A stretch of 64,000 nt of DNA, taken from the NCBI GenBank assembly GCA_009760855.2, contig WPIO01000023.1, forward strand, positions 5,384,501 through 5,448,500, written 5' to 3'. Below are positions 46,826 to 58,180 of this stretch, piece after piece. The stretch comes from Cristatella mucedo. Its lineage: Eukaryota > Bryozoa > Phylactolaemata > Cristatellidae. Below the pieces are notes generated by a model. That model saw only the letters and a list, made by a program, of their open reading frames with translations. It did not search any database and was not told the origin of the DNA. A program made the position numbers and the translations under genes. Position 1 is the first letter of the stretch; each line of letters begins with the position of its first letter.

Positions 46826-46899
<74 letters not shown>
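46510..46899. repeat. Long (CT)n/(GTCTCT)n microsatellite
   Basis: About 390 bp of CT dinucleotides with regularly scattered GT interruptions, giving GTCTCT and GTCTCTCT higher-order words. All overlapping Ser-Leu or Arg-Glu open frames are artefacts. Confidence 0.97.
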
Positions 46900-46910
46900 G
46901 CTCATACTGT

Positions 46911-48120
46911 GAGCCTCAAAGAGGAGGACTACGCCAGTGCTAGGATGCTGGTGAGTGCTTTGAAGTATGACGACTAGGGTAAGGCTGGGTCACTTAAGAC
47001 TTGAAAATAGTGTCGTTACCCATGGATTTAATCTCCTATGCGGTTTCGCTAAGTTTCTTTGCCTACGAGGACATCCATTGTCAGTAAAGCACCCTATCAC
47101 ACAAAAGGAATGGTTACAGCGGATCGAATTATCTGTAGGCAATGGCAACATCAAGTTAGAGCCGCCTCAGGCAGACCCTCTAAAGGGGCTGATACCAGCG
47201 CTGCACACTAAATTCAAGGTCTCGTCAAGCAATTAGTCATGGCTCTAAGCACTGGATCAGCCGCTTTTAAATACATCCAAGATGCTTTTCCTAAATGTCG
47301 ATGGCCTAGGTCAAAGCTGACCTCTTCGTAGGGAACACAGATAGAGAAGATTAAATAGTGTGACGGATCCACCAGGTAGCCGAATAGGACGGAGAAAGCG
47401 ATTTTCGAACCTTGGGGTTTGCAGTGGTTCGTGGGTCGCTGGGCAATCGTATGACTGCAAACCTTGAGCAGCTGGTCCAGCAACTCCCATAAAGAGCTAT
47501 GCCAACACGTGATCCAGAGTTGAAAGTTCAAGAGTTCAAATCTTTGATGCTCATATTGACAAATTCAAGGAGAACATCGAAGCTGGGACTCATGAAAGCA
47601 TGGCGAGCGCTTTCGCCAGCTCCTTCACTGAACGTTGAACGTTGTTACCAAAGACAGTATAACACAAACACGACGACGGGGGGGGGACTATGTTTGTTTG
47701 GCGGCTTCTTCGAGAAAGCAGTCTGCAGTGCAGCCGGAAATCTAGATTATCTACTCATTTCTAAACGACGTGAGCAGTCATTTCATTCGTTTTTTTCTGA
47801 CTAAGTAAGAGCAACAAGACGCGAATTTGTCAGTTTTCACGTGCCAGCTGAGCTAATTTCAAGTCACTCACTGTCCTTGTCGTAGAAGCAAGTCTGTGCG
47901 TAGATAAATCTCGCCCATTTTCTGTCATTCTGGCGTGCTAGCAGCTAGGAAATCCTAGTTACTTACCTCGGGACAAAAAATTGTGATAGATGATGTGATC
48001 TAAGCATGTTTTACCGGTCATACATCCTCAACTAAGTACGAGTCGTACATTATCCTGTCAGCAGTAAGTCATAATTAAATGCCAGCAGCTTTTTTGAGGT
48101 AGAAACCATTGCAGTGATTC
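46911..48120. other. Unassigned sequence with short protein-like frames
   Basis: Open frames at 46967-47236 (+), 47214-47531 (-) and 47499-47804 (+) show no recognised motif. They may be remnants of an unlisted transposon. A run of nine G is at about 47680. Confidence 0.3.
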
Positions 48121-48126
48121 AAGGCA

Positions 48127-48270
48127 AGTTTGATCCAGCGGTTAAGGTGCTCGCCCCGACCGAGGTCTGGCTGAGGTCGTGGACTCGAGCCCAGAGGCAT
48201 ATGTGAAGCGCCTGAATAGAGATTAATTTCTCTTGGGGCGCTATACAAATGAATTATATATATTTTGTAT
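48127..48270 (+). mobile_element. tRNA-derived SINE
   Basis: Head GTTTGATCCAGCGGTTAAGG, internal GCCCCGACCGAGGTCTGG, a B-box variant GGACTCGAGCCCA, then AAGCGCCTGAATAGAGATTA and CTTGGGGCGCTATACAAATG. The 6-bp direct repeat AAGGCA is at 48121-48126 and 48271-48276. Confidence 0.9.
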
Positions 48271-48450
48271 AAGGCATTGCCACCCTCTCGCCGCGCTCGT
48301 TCCTTTACCAGAAGCTTGGCTGGGCGCCTCCACTGACTATTTTAAAAGACATGTTCTTCTAGGTAACCTTTGAAGCCAGCCACGGCAATCGAAGGGCCTT
48401 GTCTGGTGGTGCAGTGTGACCAACTCGTCAGTGTTTCGATAATCGGTCAT

Positions 48451-49137
48451 AGTAATAAAAATACATTCGTACAGCACCCTCAGAGAACTGAATCTCTTGC
48501 TAGGCACTCTACAGATGCTGCACAGAAAGCATGACCAAATGATTCGTGGTAAAATTTCGCAATATGATCAGCAAATAATTTGTGGTAACATTCACAATGC
48601 CATCAAGCATAACATGGTTAGGTGTGACATGCACAGGGTCGACATGGAGATATTGTTAGTAGCAGCAGGCACAATGTCAGCATGCATAAGCACACAAAGG
48701 ACGAATCAAAAGGACCCACTACAAGGTGTAATAAACAAGTGTGTCTTAAGTTTATTTTTAAATCTAGCCATATCAATGGATGCCATGACATCAGTGGGAA
48801 GTGAGCTCCAGGCTTTGGGAATTAATGAACTATGAACTAAATATATCAACTAAAGGCAAAGTCTCCAACGGTTTTGAGGTTCCTACGAGGTATAGCCACT
48901 CAATTTGAGAATGAACAGCGGGTCGTACGATGCTTAGCCGGGTGAGTAAGTAGTTCTTATAGGAAGTCTCACGCCAGAGAATTGAGGAACCTAAAAGCAG
49001 GTGACAGAACCTTGAATTTAATGCGTTTGGGAGCCAGTGCCGGTCGGCGAGAAGTGGTGTGATTTGGCAACTGCGACGCTCATGACAGACAAGCTTAGCT
49101 GCAGAGTCTTGCACCAACTATAAGCGACTGATTGCAC
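48451..49137 (-). mobile_element. LINE family A-related copy
   Basis: Reverse-complement tail and stem-loop at about 48470-48520, then 3' UTR, then the RT ORF C-terminal remnant (minus-strand frame 49117-48830 with VQDSAAKLVCHERRS and LLADRHWLP). Diverged and frameshifted; 5' truncated near 49137. Confidence 0.8.
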
Positions 49138-50090
49138 ACCGATAAGTGGTACTAATCTTTGTGGTAAATAAAACCAGTTCTTATACATCTAAGTCACTCA
49201 CATGTATAGCGTACAGGCTCCCTAGCCAGAAAAGGCTTAACACCGGCGGTGGCCGTCTGACAACCTCGTCCGGGTCTGTTGCAGCTACGAACCTAAGAGT
49301 ACTCCCGAGTTATGCGGCTACAATAAAGTGTGGGCTTGCTACTGTCATCACCCTAAGCTTGTGCAGGGTTTTTCTTCCGAGGGATGGTTAATTGCATAAT
49401 AATTAAAGTTGGATTCAATGAGCGCGCCTCGGGTTTCAAACCTTTCCAGAAAGTCCCGGCGGTAGATGAGGGCCTTTCCATCTTATAGAGGTCAGTGGGC
49501 ACCCCACACGGCACCTTAGGAAACCACCTCAAAGAAACCATAGTCACCCGTAGCATATATAAGCTTGGCATAATGTCAATTCAATAAGCCTATCAAACGC
49601 TCTAAGCTACATTTACTGTAATCATTATGTCTGCCACATCCACTGTCTGACCAACGCAGGTGGTAAAGAGGCATTCTCGCCTCCCGACACCAAGCACTAC
49701 TAGCCTACCTAGTCCGTTGCAGAATTCTCATTCGAAAATCAAAGTTCTTGCGAACATCGTTTACGGAAGCATATACATCTAAGACCTCTTTAAAACATAT
49801 CTTTTTTGCTTTCTGACTGTGGAGTGGCGTTCCTAGGATGGCCGAGGGACAAGCAACGCGCACGACGACGCTCCGCCGCCCCAGTATTAGGCGCCCATTT
49901 TGGCACATACCTCCTCCCTCACCTGGTGCCCGGGGACATGTGGCCCCTGCCCCCTTACGGCACGCCGCTTGCCCGTAGCGCTTAAGAAATGACTTGCCCA
50001 TGGACATGTAAACGCTTACCGCTTCCAGTTGCGCCAGCCCATTAGCCCGTGGTGTTAGCTTCGCTCACTATTAGTAACCTGTCCATTAGG
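49138..50090. other. No gene recognised
   Basis: Only short open frames. The region 49690-50010 has a moderately GC-rich patch without a recognised product. Confidence 0.5.
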
Positions 50091-50091
50091 T

Positions 50092-50226
50092 AAATAAAAA
50101 ATATAATTCATTTATATAGCGCCCCAAGAGAATTTAATCTCTATTCAGGCACTTCACATATGCCTCGGGACTCGAGCCCACAACCTCAGTCAGACCTTGG
50201 TCGGGGCGAGCACCTTAACCGCTAGA
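50092..50226 (-). mobile_element. tRNA-derived SINE, head-truncated
   Basis: On the minus strand: CTAGCGGTTAAGGTGCTCGC, CCCGACCAAGGTCTGACTGA, a B-box variant GGGCTCGAGTCCC, then CCTGAATAGAGATTAAATTC and CTTGGGGCGCTATATAAATG. The first few bases of the tRNA-like head are missing compared with 32362-32526. Confidence 0.88.
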
Positions 50227-50315
50227 TATATTATTACTTTCATGTACCAACAAGAGTTCGTAGCACATTGAGCAAGCATTCTAAAGACACGATATAAGAT
50301 GGGTGGTGGGCTGTT

Positions 50316-50550
50316 GTAGGCCTGATGACCTCCAAGTTCGAGTGATTCACAGCAACACTAGAGGGAGATCGCACATGGCGGCTCAAGACAATGCGTTGAA
50401 TACCGAGGGAGCGCTGCCTTCAGCCGCTGCGCTGGCTTCGACTGGGCTTTCTTTTGTTAACGTCCAACTCCATGGACCATAGCAATAGTAACCACAACTA
50501 GGAATGCATTTTAACGGCGATAGCGAAGCGATAATAGGCGCACACAATCG
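50316..50550. repeat. Dispersed repeat of unknown class, copy 2
   Basis: Counterpart of 19780-20050 in the same orientation, without that copy's GC-rich insert. A LINE A 3' end begins immediately after it (50553). Confidence 0.5.
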
Positions 50551-50552
50551 TA

Positions 50553-50835
50553 CATTTGCTATAGCACCCCGAGAGAACTTAATCTCTTTCCAAGCACTTG
50601 GAACTTTGCTGCTAAGGAAGCATGATCGAATGGTTAGTGGTAGCAAGCTCAATGCCAACAAGCTTAACATGGCTAGTGGTTGACAGGCACAGGGTCAGCA
50701 TACAAACACTATTAGTGGCAGAATGCACAGTGCCAGCAACCACAAGTACTCAAAGGACGAATCACACGGGCCCACCAAATGCTAGGATAACTAGATGGGT
50801 TTTTAGCTTCCTTTTAATGTTGTCAAGTCAAAGAT
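50553..50835 (-). mobile_element. LINE family A-related 3' fragment
   Basis: Reverse-complement terminus (GCACCCCGAGAGAACTTAATCTC), 3' UTR words (GGTTAGTGG, CAGGGTCAGCAT) and the decayed ORF end near 50790-50825. It belongs to the more diverged subgroup with 8821-9235 and 19255-19640. Confidence 0.75.
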
Positions 50836-50880
50836 GACTATTGCTGACGATCTCAATCTGTTTGCTTTGATCGAGACCTA

Positions 50881-51290
50881 TAATGATAATAATAATCATA
50901 ATGCACTTGATAAAGCGAACTCAGAGAACTCAATCTCTTTCTAGGCGCTTTACATTTGCTACAAAGGAAAATGCAATGGAATGGTGAGTAATATCATGCT
51001 TGATACACAAAACAAAATGAATAACATGGTTAGGGGTGACATGCACTGGGTCAGCATGCAAATATGGTTAGTGGCAGCATGCACAGTGCCAGCACGCATA
51101 AGCACATGAAGGACGAATCACATGGACCAACTAAATGCTGTCCTAAATAGGTGTGTTTTTAAGTTCTTTTTAAATGTGGTCAGGTCAGGGGATGTTCTGA
51201 CGCAGGTCGGGAGGGAGTTCCAGGCTTTGGGAGCATACGAACTAAATGCACGGTCTCCAATGGATTTGAGGACCTGGCTGAAATCAACGA
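50881..51290 (-). mobile_element. LINE family A, 3' fragment
   Basis: An (AAT)n-like start, stem-loop (about 50910-50950), 3' UTR, then the RT ORF end as a minus-strand frame ([20 protein letters not shown]) up to about 51280. Well preserved; very close to 13831-14235. Confidence 0.88.
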
Positions 51291-51699
51291 ACTGTGCGGC
51301 CATAACTGTCGCGACCCCAGCAGGTTTCTACTTCTTTCGTACCCCTAGATCAGCTGTTCTCAACCTGTGATCAATAAAAGCTGGTGGGGGTCGCCACTGT
51401 CGCATGTTCCTCGCTCAATTTCAAACCGTTTGCAGTCCCCTCGAAGCAGTCTTTAGAATCGCTTGTTTTAACTCCCTCCAACAATAAGCTGCCAATGGTG
51501 GCAATAATAGGCGATAAAATCAAGAGACCCTCAAGTATAAAATCTTCTTTTATCTCAATTTTCTCTCATCTCATTTCAATTCTGCGTGAGTCAATCTTTC
51601 CTCGTTATGGGCGAGTTTAGCGTTTTCGTCAGCATAACTGACGCCTTAAGTACCGAATTTCGTGGCTCATGCTTATAACCCTATTCAAAAAAAGTGCCG
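51291..51699. other. No gene recognised
   Basis: AT-rich sequence between a LINE and a SINE. Nothing was identified. Confidence 0.5.
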
Positions 51700-51860
51700 A
51701 GCTGGTTAGGCCCAGTGGTTAACGCGCTCACTCCGAGCGAGGTTAAGGTGAATGAATTTGATGGCAGATGTCGTGGGCTCGAGCCCCGTGGCGTATGTGA
51801 AGCAGCGCTTGAATAGAGATTGTTTTCTTAGGGCGATATACAACCAAATTAGTTTTATAT
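51700..51860 (+). mobile_element. tRNA-derived SINE, diverged
   Basis: Head GAGCTGGTTAGGCCCAGTGG, B box GGGCTCGAGCCCC, then GCTTGAATAGAGATTGTTTT and CTTAGGGCGATATACAAC. Compared with the other copies it has an insertion between the boxes (about 51747-51770) and a partly broken terminal stem. AAGTG flanks it on both sides, a weak target-site candidate. Confidence 0.75.
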
Positions 51861-52019
51861 TTATTCATATCTAATAAGTGTTACACGTTCCATCAAATAT
51901 TCTCCCACATGTGCTTGACGCCATCTGCTATTACTAAAAAGTTCTGCTCATCTGACCTCATGCGGACCTCGTTCAGTCTAAAATCGTGTCTTCCTCCGAA
52001 TCCAAAATAATTAAATGAG

Positions 52020-53768
52020 GCCACGAGCGACTTCATCCTGAAATTCTTCTCCCAGTCAGAAAAGACTACTACTCCTCTAGACCCTAGTCCCACCGACCTA
52101 CTTCTAAGATCTGCTGCATAGATCACAGATCTGATCCATAGATTTTCTGCATAACTAAAATAATAAATATTTTCTTAGCCTCAGATTGAGCCTATTCCCA
52201 TTTCAAAAAGACTGTAGTGAGGCCAGTAGTTAAGAAAGCAACACTAGACCGAGAAAACTTTAGCAGCTTCCGCCCAGTCTCACGTCTGACGTTCCAATTT
52301 AGGACTCGGCAACGAGTTAGGGCCGACGAACTGAACTCTAATATTCAAACTTCAAACCTTGCGAGTGAGTTGCAGTCTGGTTTTAAAGCTAATCAATTCA
52401 CAGAGTCATCATTGATTCGGGTATATAACGACCCTATCAGGAGTGCAGACTTTGATAAAGTCTCTGCGCTTGTTTTGCACGATCTGTTCGATGCTATCGA
52501 TCACACAGAGTCTTGCTCGTGGCCCTCTCATCTCGCCTGGGCGTCACTGGCACTGTACTGCAGTGGTTCGAGTCCTATCTCAGTGGGTCACTCCAGAGCA
52601 TCGACGTGAACGGACGAAGATCCAAAGTCACCAAAGTATGGCTTACCTCAGGGCTCCGTGCTTGGTCCGGGTTCTTTTCGCGGTTTACACTCTCCCTCTT
52701 GCCGACGCGATTGCCAAGCACAATCTAGGCTTTCACTCCTATGCAGATGACATTCAGCTGTACCTTTGCTTTGATTCTTCTCAGCCCTCCAGCACGTTGA
52801 ATTCTCTCAGCACGCTTGCCGGATGTGACGACAAAACAAACTTAGTAGTCAATGGAAAACAAAGTGTGACTTACAAATTGAAAAACTTAGTGCTCGAAAT
52901 CGGCCCTGCCAGCCTATCTCCCGTTACATCTGCACGAAATCTAGGTGTTCTATTCCAAATCGACCTTTCACTAGACGACCACATCAGTTCTACAGCAAAG
53001 CCTGCCCACTTCCAGCTGCATAGCATGGCTAAAATTCGGGCTTGCTTACAGAGATATTACATTTAAATTGGTCCATGCATTTTTTAAATCCATCTAGATT
53101 TCTGCAGTCACTGCTTGCTGGTAACGGCATGTGCAATCAGGCGCTTACAGGTGGTGCGAAACTCCATCGCTAGGCTAGTCTGTCGTGAACGTCGCAGTTG
53201 CCACATCAAACCACTTCTCTCCGACCTCCACTGGCTTCCAATGAAGTAGCGTTTCAACTGCACGATTCGGTCACTCACTTTCAAGTCCCTTCATTATTTG
53301 GTTTAAGCCTACCTATCAGAACAACTCCAGCACCAGGCCATGTACAGTACCATCCGCTTTTCTCAATCAAATCGTTCAGCCATACCTCGTGCGAGCCTCA
53401 GATCCTTTGGTGACCGTGCCTTTAGTTGGTATCCTCTTAAAGCCTGGAACTCCCGACTGACGTCACGACATTCCCTAACTTGGCGACATTTAGAACCAAT
53501 ATAAAAACTCACCCATTTATCATAGCATGTAGTGGGTCCTTGTGATTCGTCCTTTGTGTGCTTATGCGTACTGATACTGTGCATTATGTGACTAATCGTA
53601 TTTACATGTTGAAACTGTGCATGTCACCTCCAACCATGTTATGCTCGTTGACATTACGCATGTTACCGGTAACCATTAGATATTGCTTCCTTTAGGACAA
53701 ATGTATATAAAGACATTTAGTTCTCTGAGGGCAATATACAAATATATTTATTATCATTATTGTTATTA
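52020..53768 (+). mobile_element. LINE family A, old long copy
   Basis: Decayed counterpart of 26985-28996: linker with VKKATLDRENFSSFRPVSRL (about 52222-52284), RT with SYADDIQLYLCFD (about 52735-52773), ARNLGVLFQIDLSLDDHISS (52930-52995), C-terminus, diverged 3' UTR and an ATTATTATT-like tail to 53768. Several frameshifts, and a deletion within the SLN/DDKTN region. The stem-loop has lost part of its outer stem. Confidence 0.88.
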
Positions 53769-53774
53769 GATTAA

Positions 53775-53945
53775 AAGGCAATTTATTTCACAGCCTCGTT
53801 TATAAAGCGGCAGACGAGCCTTGCTGGCTATCACGGCCGTTTGCAGTGAGCGATATAGGATTGCCCACTGCAGAATTCGAACTCACGACCTGGGTCGTGA
53901 AGTGCGAGCACACCTTAGCTCTGGGCTAAGACTTGGTGCAGGTCC
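53775..53945 (-). mobile_element. tRNA-headed SINE, second group
   Basis: Minus strand: AGCCCAGAGCTAAGGTGTGC (A-box region), CACGACCCAGGTCGTGAGTT and B box GTTCGAATTCTGC, then GGGCAATCC and a body not shared with the first SINE group. It resembles the head at 4595-4680 (same GACCCAGGTC and GGCAATCC words). Confidence 0.65.
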
Positions 53946-54575
53946 AGGCAGGTGTGTATGCTTTTTCGTCTCTTAATTTCACGATGCGGCGATCGGTTAT
54001 CATTCAAACCGCTGAGTCACTCCTGTCTGACGAGCAACATTTGCGCGGTAAAGGCCGCGATAGTCAGGCGGTCAGATCTAATCTGCTGCACAATGGTCGC
54101 TCAATAGATTACCTTGCAACGGATTCCATCGGACGCGCGGGTAGAGGAAATTATTGACTTTGATGTGCCGCGCGGTGTTTGACTTTTATCTACCACTCAA
54201 ATACTATTGTGCTCTGCCGTGTTCGATGATTACGTAAAAAAGAAACGCCAGCATGATCACAAACGAACCGGAGGCTGCTATCAACTGACGACGCTACCTA
54301 GGCCTTGCATTCCTGAGTTTGCCTTTAGGTCGTAGACGAAGATGATCGAATGTTGATATGACCGTCACTGTGGCGACGTCCCGAGTCCCAAGCGACTGCT
54401 GGTTACGGGTTATTCAGGGACCTGTCGAATTTGTGAGTGCTGAACGATAGGAATTCAGACTATCGAAAACGCGAATCAAATCCCTGCAGCTGGGTACCCC
54501 GGGTAGCTTCCCACCGTAGATAGAATTAAGACGGCGCAGCGAGCGTAGACTCGTAAGGTGGTCCCAAGTTGCACG

Positions 54576-54859
54576 CTTCACAGCATAACTCATGGCATGT
54601 TGATGGATCGCTTAGGGAGAGCTTGAGTTTCGAAATTTGACCGGCTGATGATGCCCGTTCTATGTTTCCCCATCGATTGCAACCTGGCTTCATCCGTCCT
54701 GCCGTTCTGTCCTAATAATAATAATAATAATAATAATAATTCACTTGACAAAGCGCCCTCAGAGAACCTAATCTCTCTCTAGGCGCTTTACATTTGTTGT
54801 AAAGTGAAATGCAATCGAATGGTAAGTAAAATCATGCTTGAAAAACAAACGAAATGAAT
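54576..54859 (-). mobile_element. 5'-truncated LINE A with 3'-transduced flank
   Basis: In sense (minus) order: about 140 bp of LINE A 3' UTR starting ATTCATTTCG, the stem-loop and (ATT)n tail, then about 140 bp that also follows the LINE tail at 1568. The unit is bounded by the direct repeat AGTTGCACG at 54567-54575 and 54860-54868. The repeat encloses both LINE and non-LINE parts, so they inserted as one unit. No second tail lies at the end of the transduced piece. Confidence 0.85.
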
Positions 54860-54869
54860 AGTTGCACGT

Positions 54870-55330
54870 GTGCCTCGGTGCTTGGGTGCTACAGCGTCCA
54901 GTCTCCAGCCCCTTGTGCTCCAGCGACCAGTGCTACAGCGACCAGCGCACCTGTCTCTTGCAATCGAACGGCGAGCGCTCGAAGCCTCTTCGTCTCGGTG
55001 CTTCGTTGGCTTCGTCCAGCGTTTGGGCGTCCAGCGTCCAGCGGGTCTGAGCTGCTCCTGCGCAGAGCAGCGCTCCGGCGTGCAGTGCTAAAACCTCCGG
55101 CGCTCCGCCCTCCGGCGTCCTGTCGTTGTGAGTTTCTCGCTCTCATGTCCGTCTGGCGCTTCAGCGTCCGATACTAAAGCCTCGGATGCTTCAGAGCCCA
55201 GCTCGTCTCGTGCTTCCACAATCGTTGCTTCACTTGCCAGCGTTTTAGGGTCTAATGCGAAAGTCTAGTGCTCTAGCTGCTGGCTCATTCCGACAACGGT
55301 GTCTTCAGTATCCGGGTCTTCAGCATTCAG
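54870..55330. repeat. Imperfect low-complexity repeat rich in CCAGCG/TCCAGC words
   Basis: Words such as GTCCAGCG, CAGCGACCAG and CTCCGGCG recur at irregular spacing from 54890 to about 55200. Open frames here look like by-products of the repetition. Confidence 0.4.
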
Positions 55331-55668
55331 ACTCGCGGTGGGTAGCGTGCATAGCCGGTCAGCACGCTCTTTCGACGTGTCTTGGCCGCCAGAGTAATGT
55401 AAGAGTATGAGTGAATCATTAGGCGGCTTAAATGACCGAAGCTAAGGTGCTATGGCGAGAGTCTACCTCCGAACGACTATGCAGGTTGTCTCAGCTTGTA
55501 ATTTGCCTAACTTATGTCCTGCGACCAGTCAAAGTCGGCAGTCGCTTGTCGTCGCATTAGTATGCGGATATCAATTCGCAGGGCAGCTGTGTTTGTGCGT
55601 GTGCTCATTTACACTCACGCGAGCGCGCTCGAACACACACATACGCGAGACAGCATGCATGCGCGTAT

Positions 55669-55765
55669 ACACGCACACACAAACACACACACACGCACTC
55701 ACGCATACACACGCGCGCACATACGCACACACACACACACACAAGTACACAAACATATATATATA

Positions 55766-55810
<45 letters not shown>

Positions 55811-55819
55811 GTGCATACT

Positions 55820-55850
<31 letters not shown>
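55669..55850. repeat. (AC)n and (TA)n compound microsatellite
   Basis: AC/ACGC run about 55669-55743, TA run 55756-55810, second AC run 55821-55842, then TA. Overlapping open frames are artefacts. Confidence 0.95.
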
Positions 55851-55851
<1 letters not shown>

Positions 55852-55894
55852 TGGATATGCCTACTGATATACCTGCATATACTGTATATCGAAT

Positions 55895-56098
55895 AAATAT
55901 ATTTACAACCTTCGATTGGTTCCCTTTGGTCAACGGATCCAGAGCAAATTCTTCCTCAGGCTGTAAAGGCATGTCACGGGTTGGCTCCTTCATAGCAAGC
56001 TCAACTGCTACTCGTTAAAGGCACCTTATGCCCCCAAGTCCTTTAAGAACACTAAATTAGCCGTACCACTCTTTCACTAAAGATTGTTGAAGACATAA
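55895..56098 (+). mobile_element. LINE family B internal fragment
   Basis: Decayed counterpart of the family B segment that in other copies encodes [13 protein letters not shown] through the proline-rich part to the ADPFL-like region: GGTCAACGGATCCAGAGCAA near 55927 and CTAAATTAGCCGTACCACTC at 56052. Bounded on the left by microsatellite DNA. Confidence 0.65.
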
Positions 56099-56224
56099 GC
56101 GTAGATTGGCCTCAGACGCAATGGCGCGCGAGGTCGCAGCCGGCTGCTCGCACCGACCGCTAGGTGAACGCGGGCCCGAGGTCTCCTCGCGCGCTTCCAC
56201 GTCGGTCGGTAACAATCAAGCAGG

Positions 56225-57799
56225 CTACCGCGCCGAGTGTGCGTACAGCGAGCGACTCGCTCGGGCCTTGGGAGTCGGAGAGGGTCCGGTCACGTGACCC
56301 CACCAGGAGTGCAGCGACTCGGCGCGACCGATCCGCGCGGCGGCCGGCGCGTCGCCGCGTGGCGGCGGCGGCGACGACGACGACGAGCCGCTGGCTGTTG
56401 CACCGTGCCCGTACGAGAACTCATACGAGTACATGGCCATGTTGGAATCGGCTTCGTCACGGCCGCCGCCGCCCCTCCGCGGTTCGATCTCACTGTATAT
56501 GCCGTCGTCGCCGCCGCCGCCGCCGCCGCCACCGCCACCGCTCCGCGGTCCGATCTTGCTGTAGATGCCGCCGCCGCCACGACCACTCCGCGGTCCGATC
56601 TCGCTATAGATGCCGTCACCGCTCGACAGACCCAGGTCGTCGTCGTCAGCTGCCGTCTCCGGGCAAACTGCGCCGGCGGTGAGTCCGCCGTCGCACGACA
56701 CCTAACGCAAGCAAGCGCGACGATTCAAGCATCGCAGCGTCAAGCTGGGCATCGGTGGCTCCGCCAGCGCTCCGGTCGCACAGACCGCGACGACGCGGAG
56801 CGTCGCTCTTACCGTCGCTAACTCTCGCTCGGCGGCGGCGCCGTCATCGCTGTCGTCTCCGTCCGCCGCTCCGCGACGCATCAACGACTCGCCCGTCACA
56901 CTGCCCGCCGCCGCTGCCGCCGCCACCGACGCCGTCTGCGCGCCGTTGTAGAACGGCTTGGCTTTCGGGGTCGCGAAGATGGCGTTGCTACCCAGGATGG
57001 ACGCGTGCCTCGCCTTCACGTCGTCGCGAATGTCGACGTGGCCGTGCCGCCGCACCACCGTGTCGTAATCCTTCGGCGGAAGCAGCAGCGGCGCGCGCTG
57101 CTTCAGCTTGTACTCGAGCTCCTCCTTGACCGACTCGAACGGATTCTGACGTCCGTCGTCACCATCGCCGGCCGAAGGCGGCGCTCTCCTGATGACGATG
57201 TCGCCGCGCAGCCGCAGCGCCTCGGCCGGCGTCGCATAGCGGAACGCGCCGCTGCCGTCCAGCGCTTGCGGCGACGAGCCGTAATGGCCGCCGCCGTCGC
57301 CGCCGACGCTGCCGCGGCGCCGGCGCACGTGACCGAGCTGGGCCAGGTAGCTCTCGACGGCGAGCATGCGCCGCCAGTGTTCCGGCGTGCCGACGATGTC
57401 GCGCACGCGGCCGTCGAACAGGCGCGCCGTGCCCGGCGAGTCGAAGCGGTAGACGTGCACGTGCACGGCGCACTGCGTGAGCGGGTTGTAGCCGAGGAAG
57501 ATGCACGCCACCACGTCGGCGTCGGGCGCCGGCGACTGGGCGGAGAAGGCCACGTCGCGCGCCGCCACGAGCGGGTAGCGAACCTTCTCGGGCGGCCTGG
57601 ACGGCTTCTTCTCCTTGAGCACCTCCTGCGTGATGGCGATGTGCTCGCGGCTCAGCTTGAGCGTGAGCTTTGGCAGCTTCGAGTGGCGCGTGCGCCGCAG
57701 CAGCTGCTCCGCTATGGGGTCGGTGAACTCGCGGCCGTACACGCCGACCGTCTCCTTCCAGCCCAGGTACTCGACGTAATACCGCTCGTCTTTTGACAT
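56225..57799 (-). CDS. PTB/PID-domain protein with repeated IYSxI tail
   Basis: Probable adaptor protein. Coding exons on the minus strand are 57799-56813 and 56701-56225, with a 111-nt intron (ACG/GTAAGAG donor, TTGCGTTAG acceptor) in phase 0, giving 487 aa. The ATG has a strong Kozak context (GCCGCCATG). Residues about 5-150 follow the PTB order: strand with YYVEYLGW, helix with IAEQLLRR, LTLKLSREHIAI, RYPLVAARDVAFSA, then VHVHVYRFDSPGTARLF, as in the PTB domains of GULP/CED-6 or EPS8. The tail contains IYSEI, IYSKI and IYSEI around Tyr361, Tyr376 and Tyr398, spaced by Gly-rich linkers, and MYSYEFSY (420-426). Such Y-x-x-I motifs are typical SH2-binding or phosphorylation sites (inference). 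The subfamily is unknown. The second exon begins with GTG, so it can only be an internal exon. Further 3' exons cannot be excluded. Confidence 0.75.
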
Positions 57800-58180
57800 G
57801 GCGGCGGCGGCGGCGGACGAGCGGCTCGTTCTCGCAACTTTAGCGAGCTCTCGCTCTTTCCCTCTCGCTCGCTCGCTCGCTCTCTTTGGCGGTCTTGACC
57901 GCCCAAGTTCTCGCCTCCCCGTCCGAAGATCAGGCGTCGGAAGGCGAGGCCGGCGGCTCGAGATTGCGGCGAGCGGCCTCGAGCGCTCTCGTCCGCGTCT
58001 CGCGCCGGTGCTCGTGGGCGCGAACGGGCTCGCTCCGGTCGAGGCTTCGCGCGCAGCCGCAGACTGCCCGACGAGCGCCGCACGACGGCGATCTTCCTCT
58101 CAAATTGCCGCCGAAGCTCTGCTGCTCGCGCTGCAAAAGTTTGGGGCGAAAAGTTGAAGCGAGCGCGTCGCTATGATCGC
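57800..58180 (-). promoter_or_regulatory. CpG-rich promoter/5' UTR of the PTB gene
   Basis: Immediately upstream (minus strand) of the PTB gene ATG. Dense CpG and repeated GCGAGCGAG/CTCGCTCGC words lie at about 57862-57882. No TATA box. Exact initiation sites are unknown, and the domain may also drive a divergent transcript. Confidence 0.45.

Noticed and set aside
46402-46977. Long Ser-Leu and Arg-Glu open frames
   Set aside because: They are translations of the (CT)n microsatellite and show only dinucleotide periodicity.
57005-57796. 263-codon plus-strand frame opposite the PTB exon
   Set aside because: Arg/Val-rich complement of the PTB-coding exon. The minus strand has the Kozak start, domain pattern and matching splice phase.
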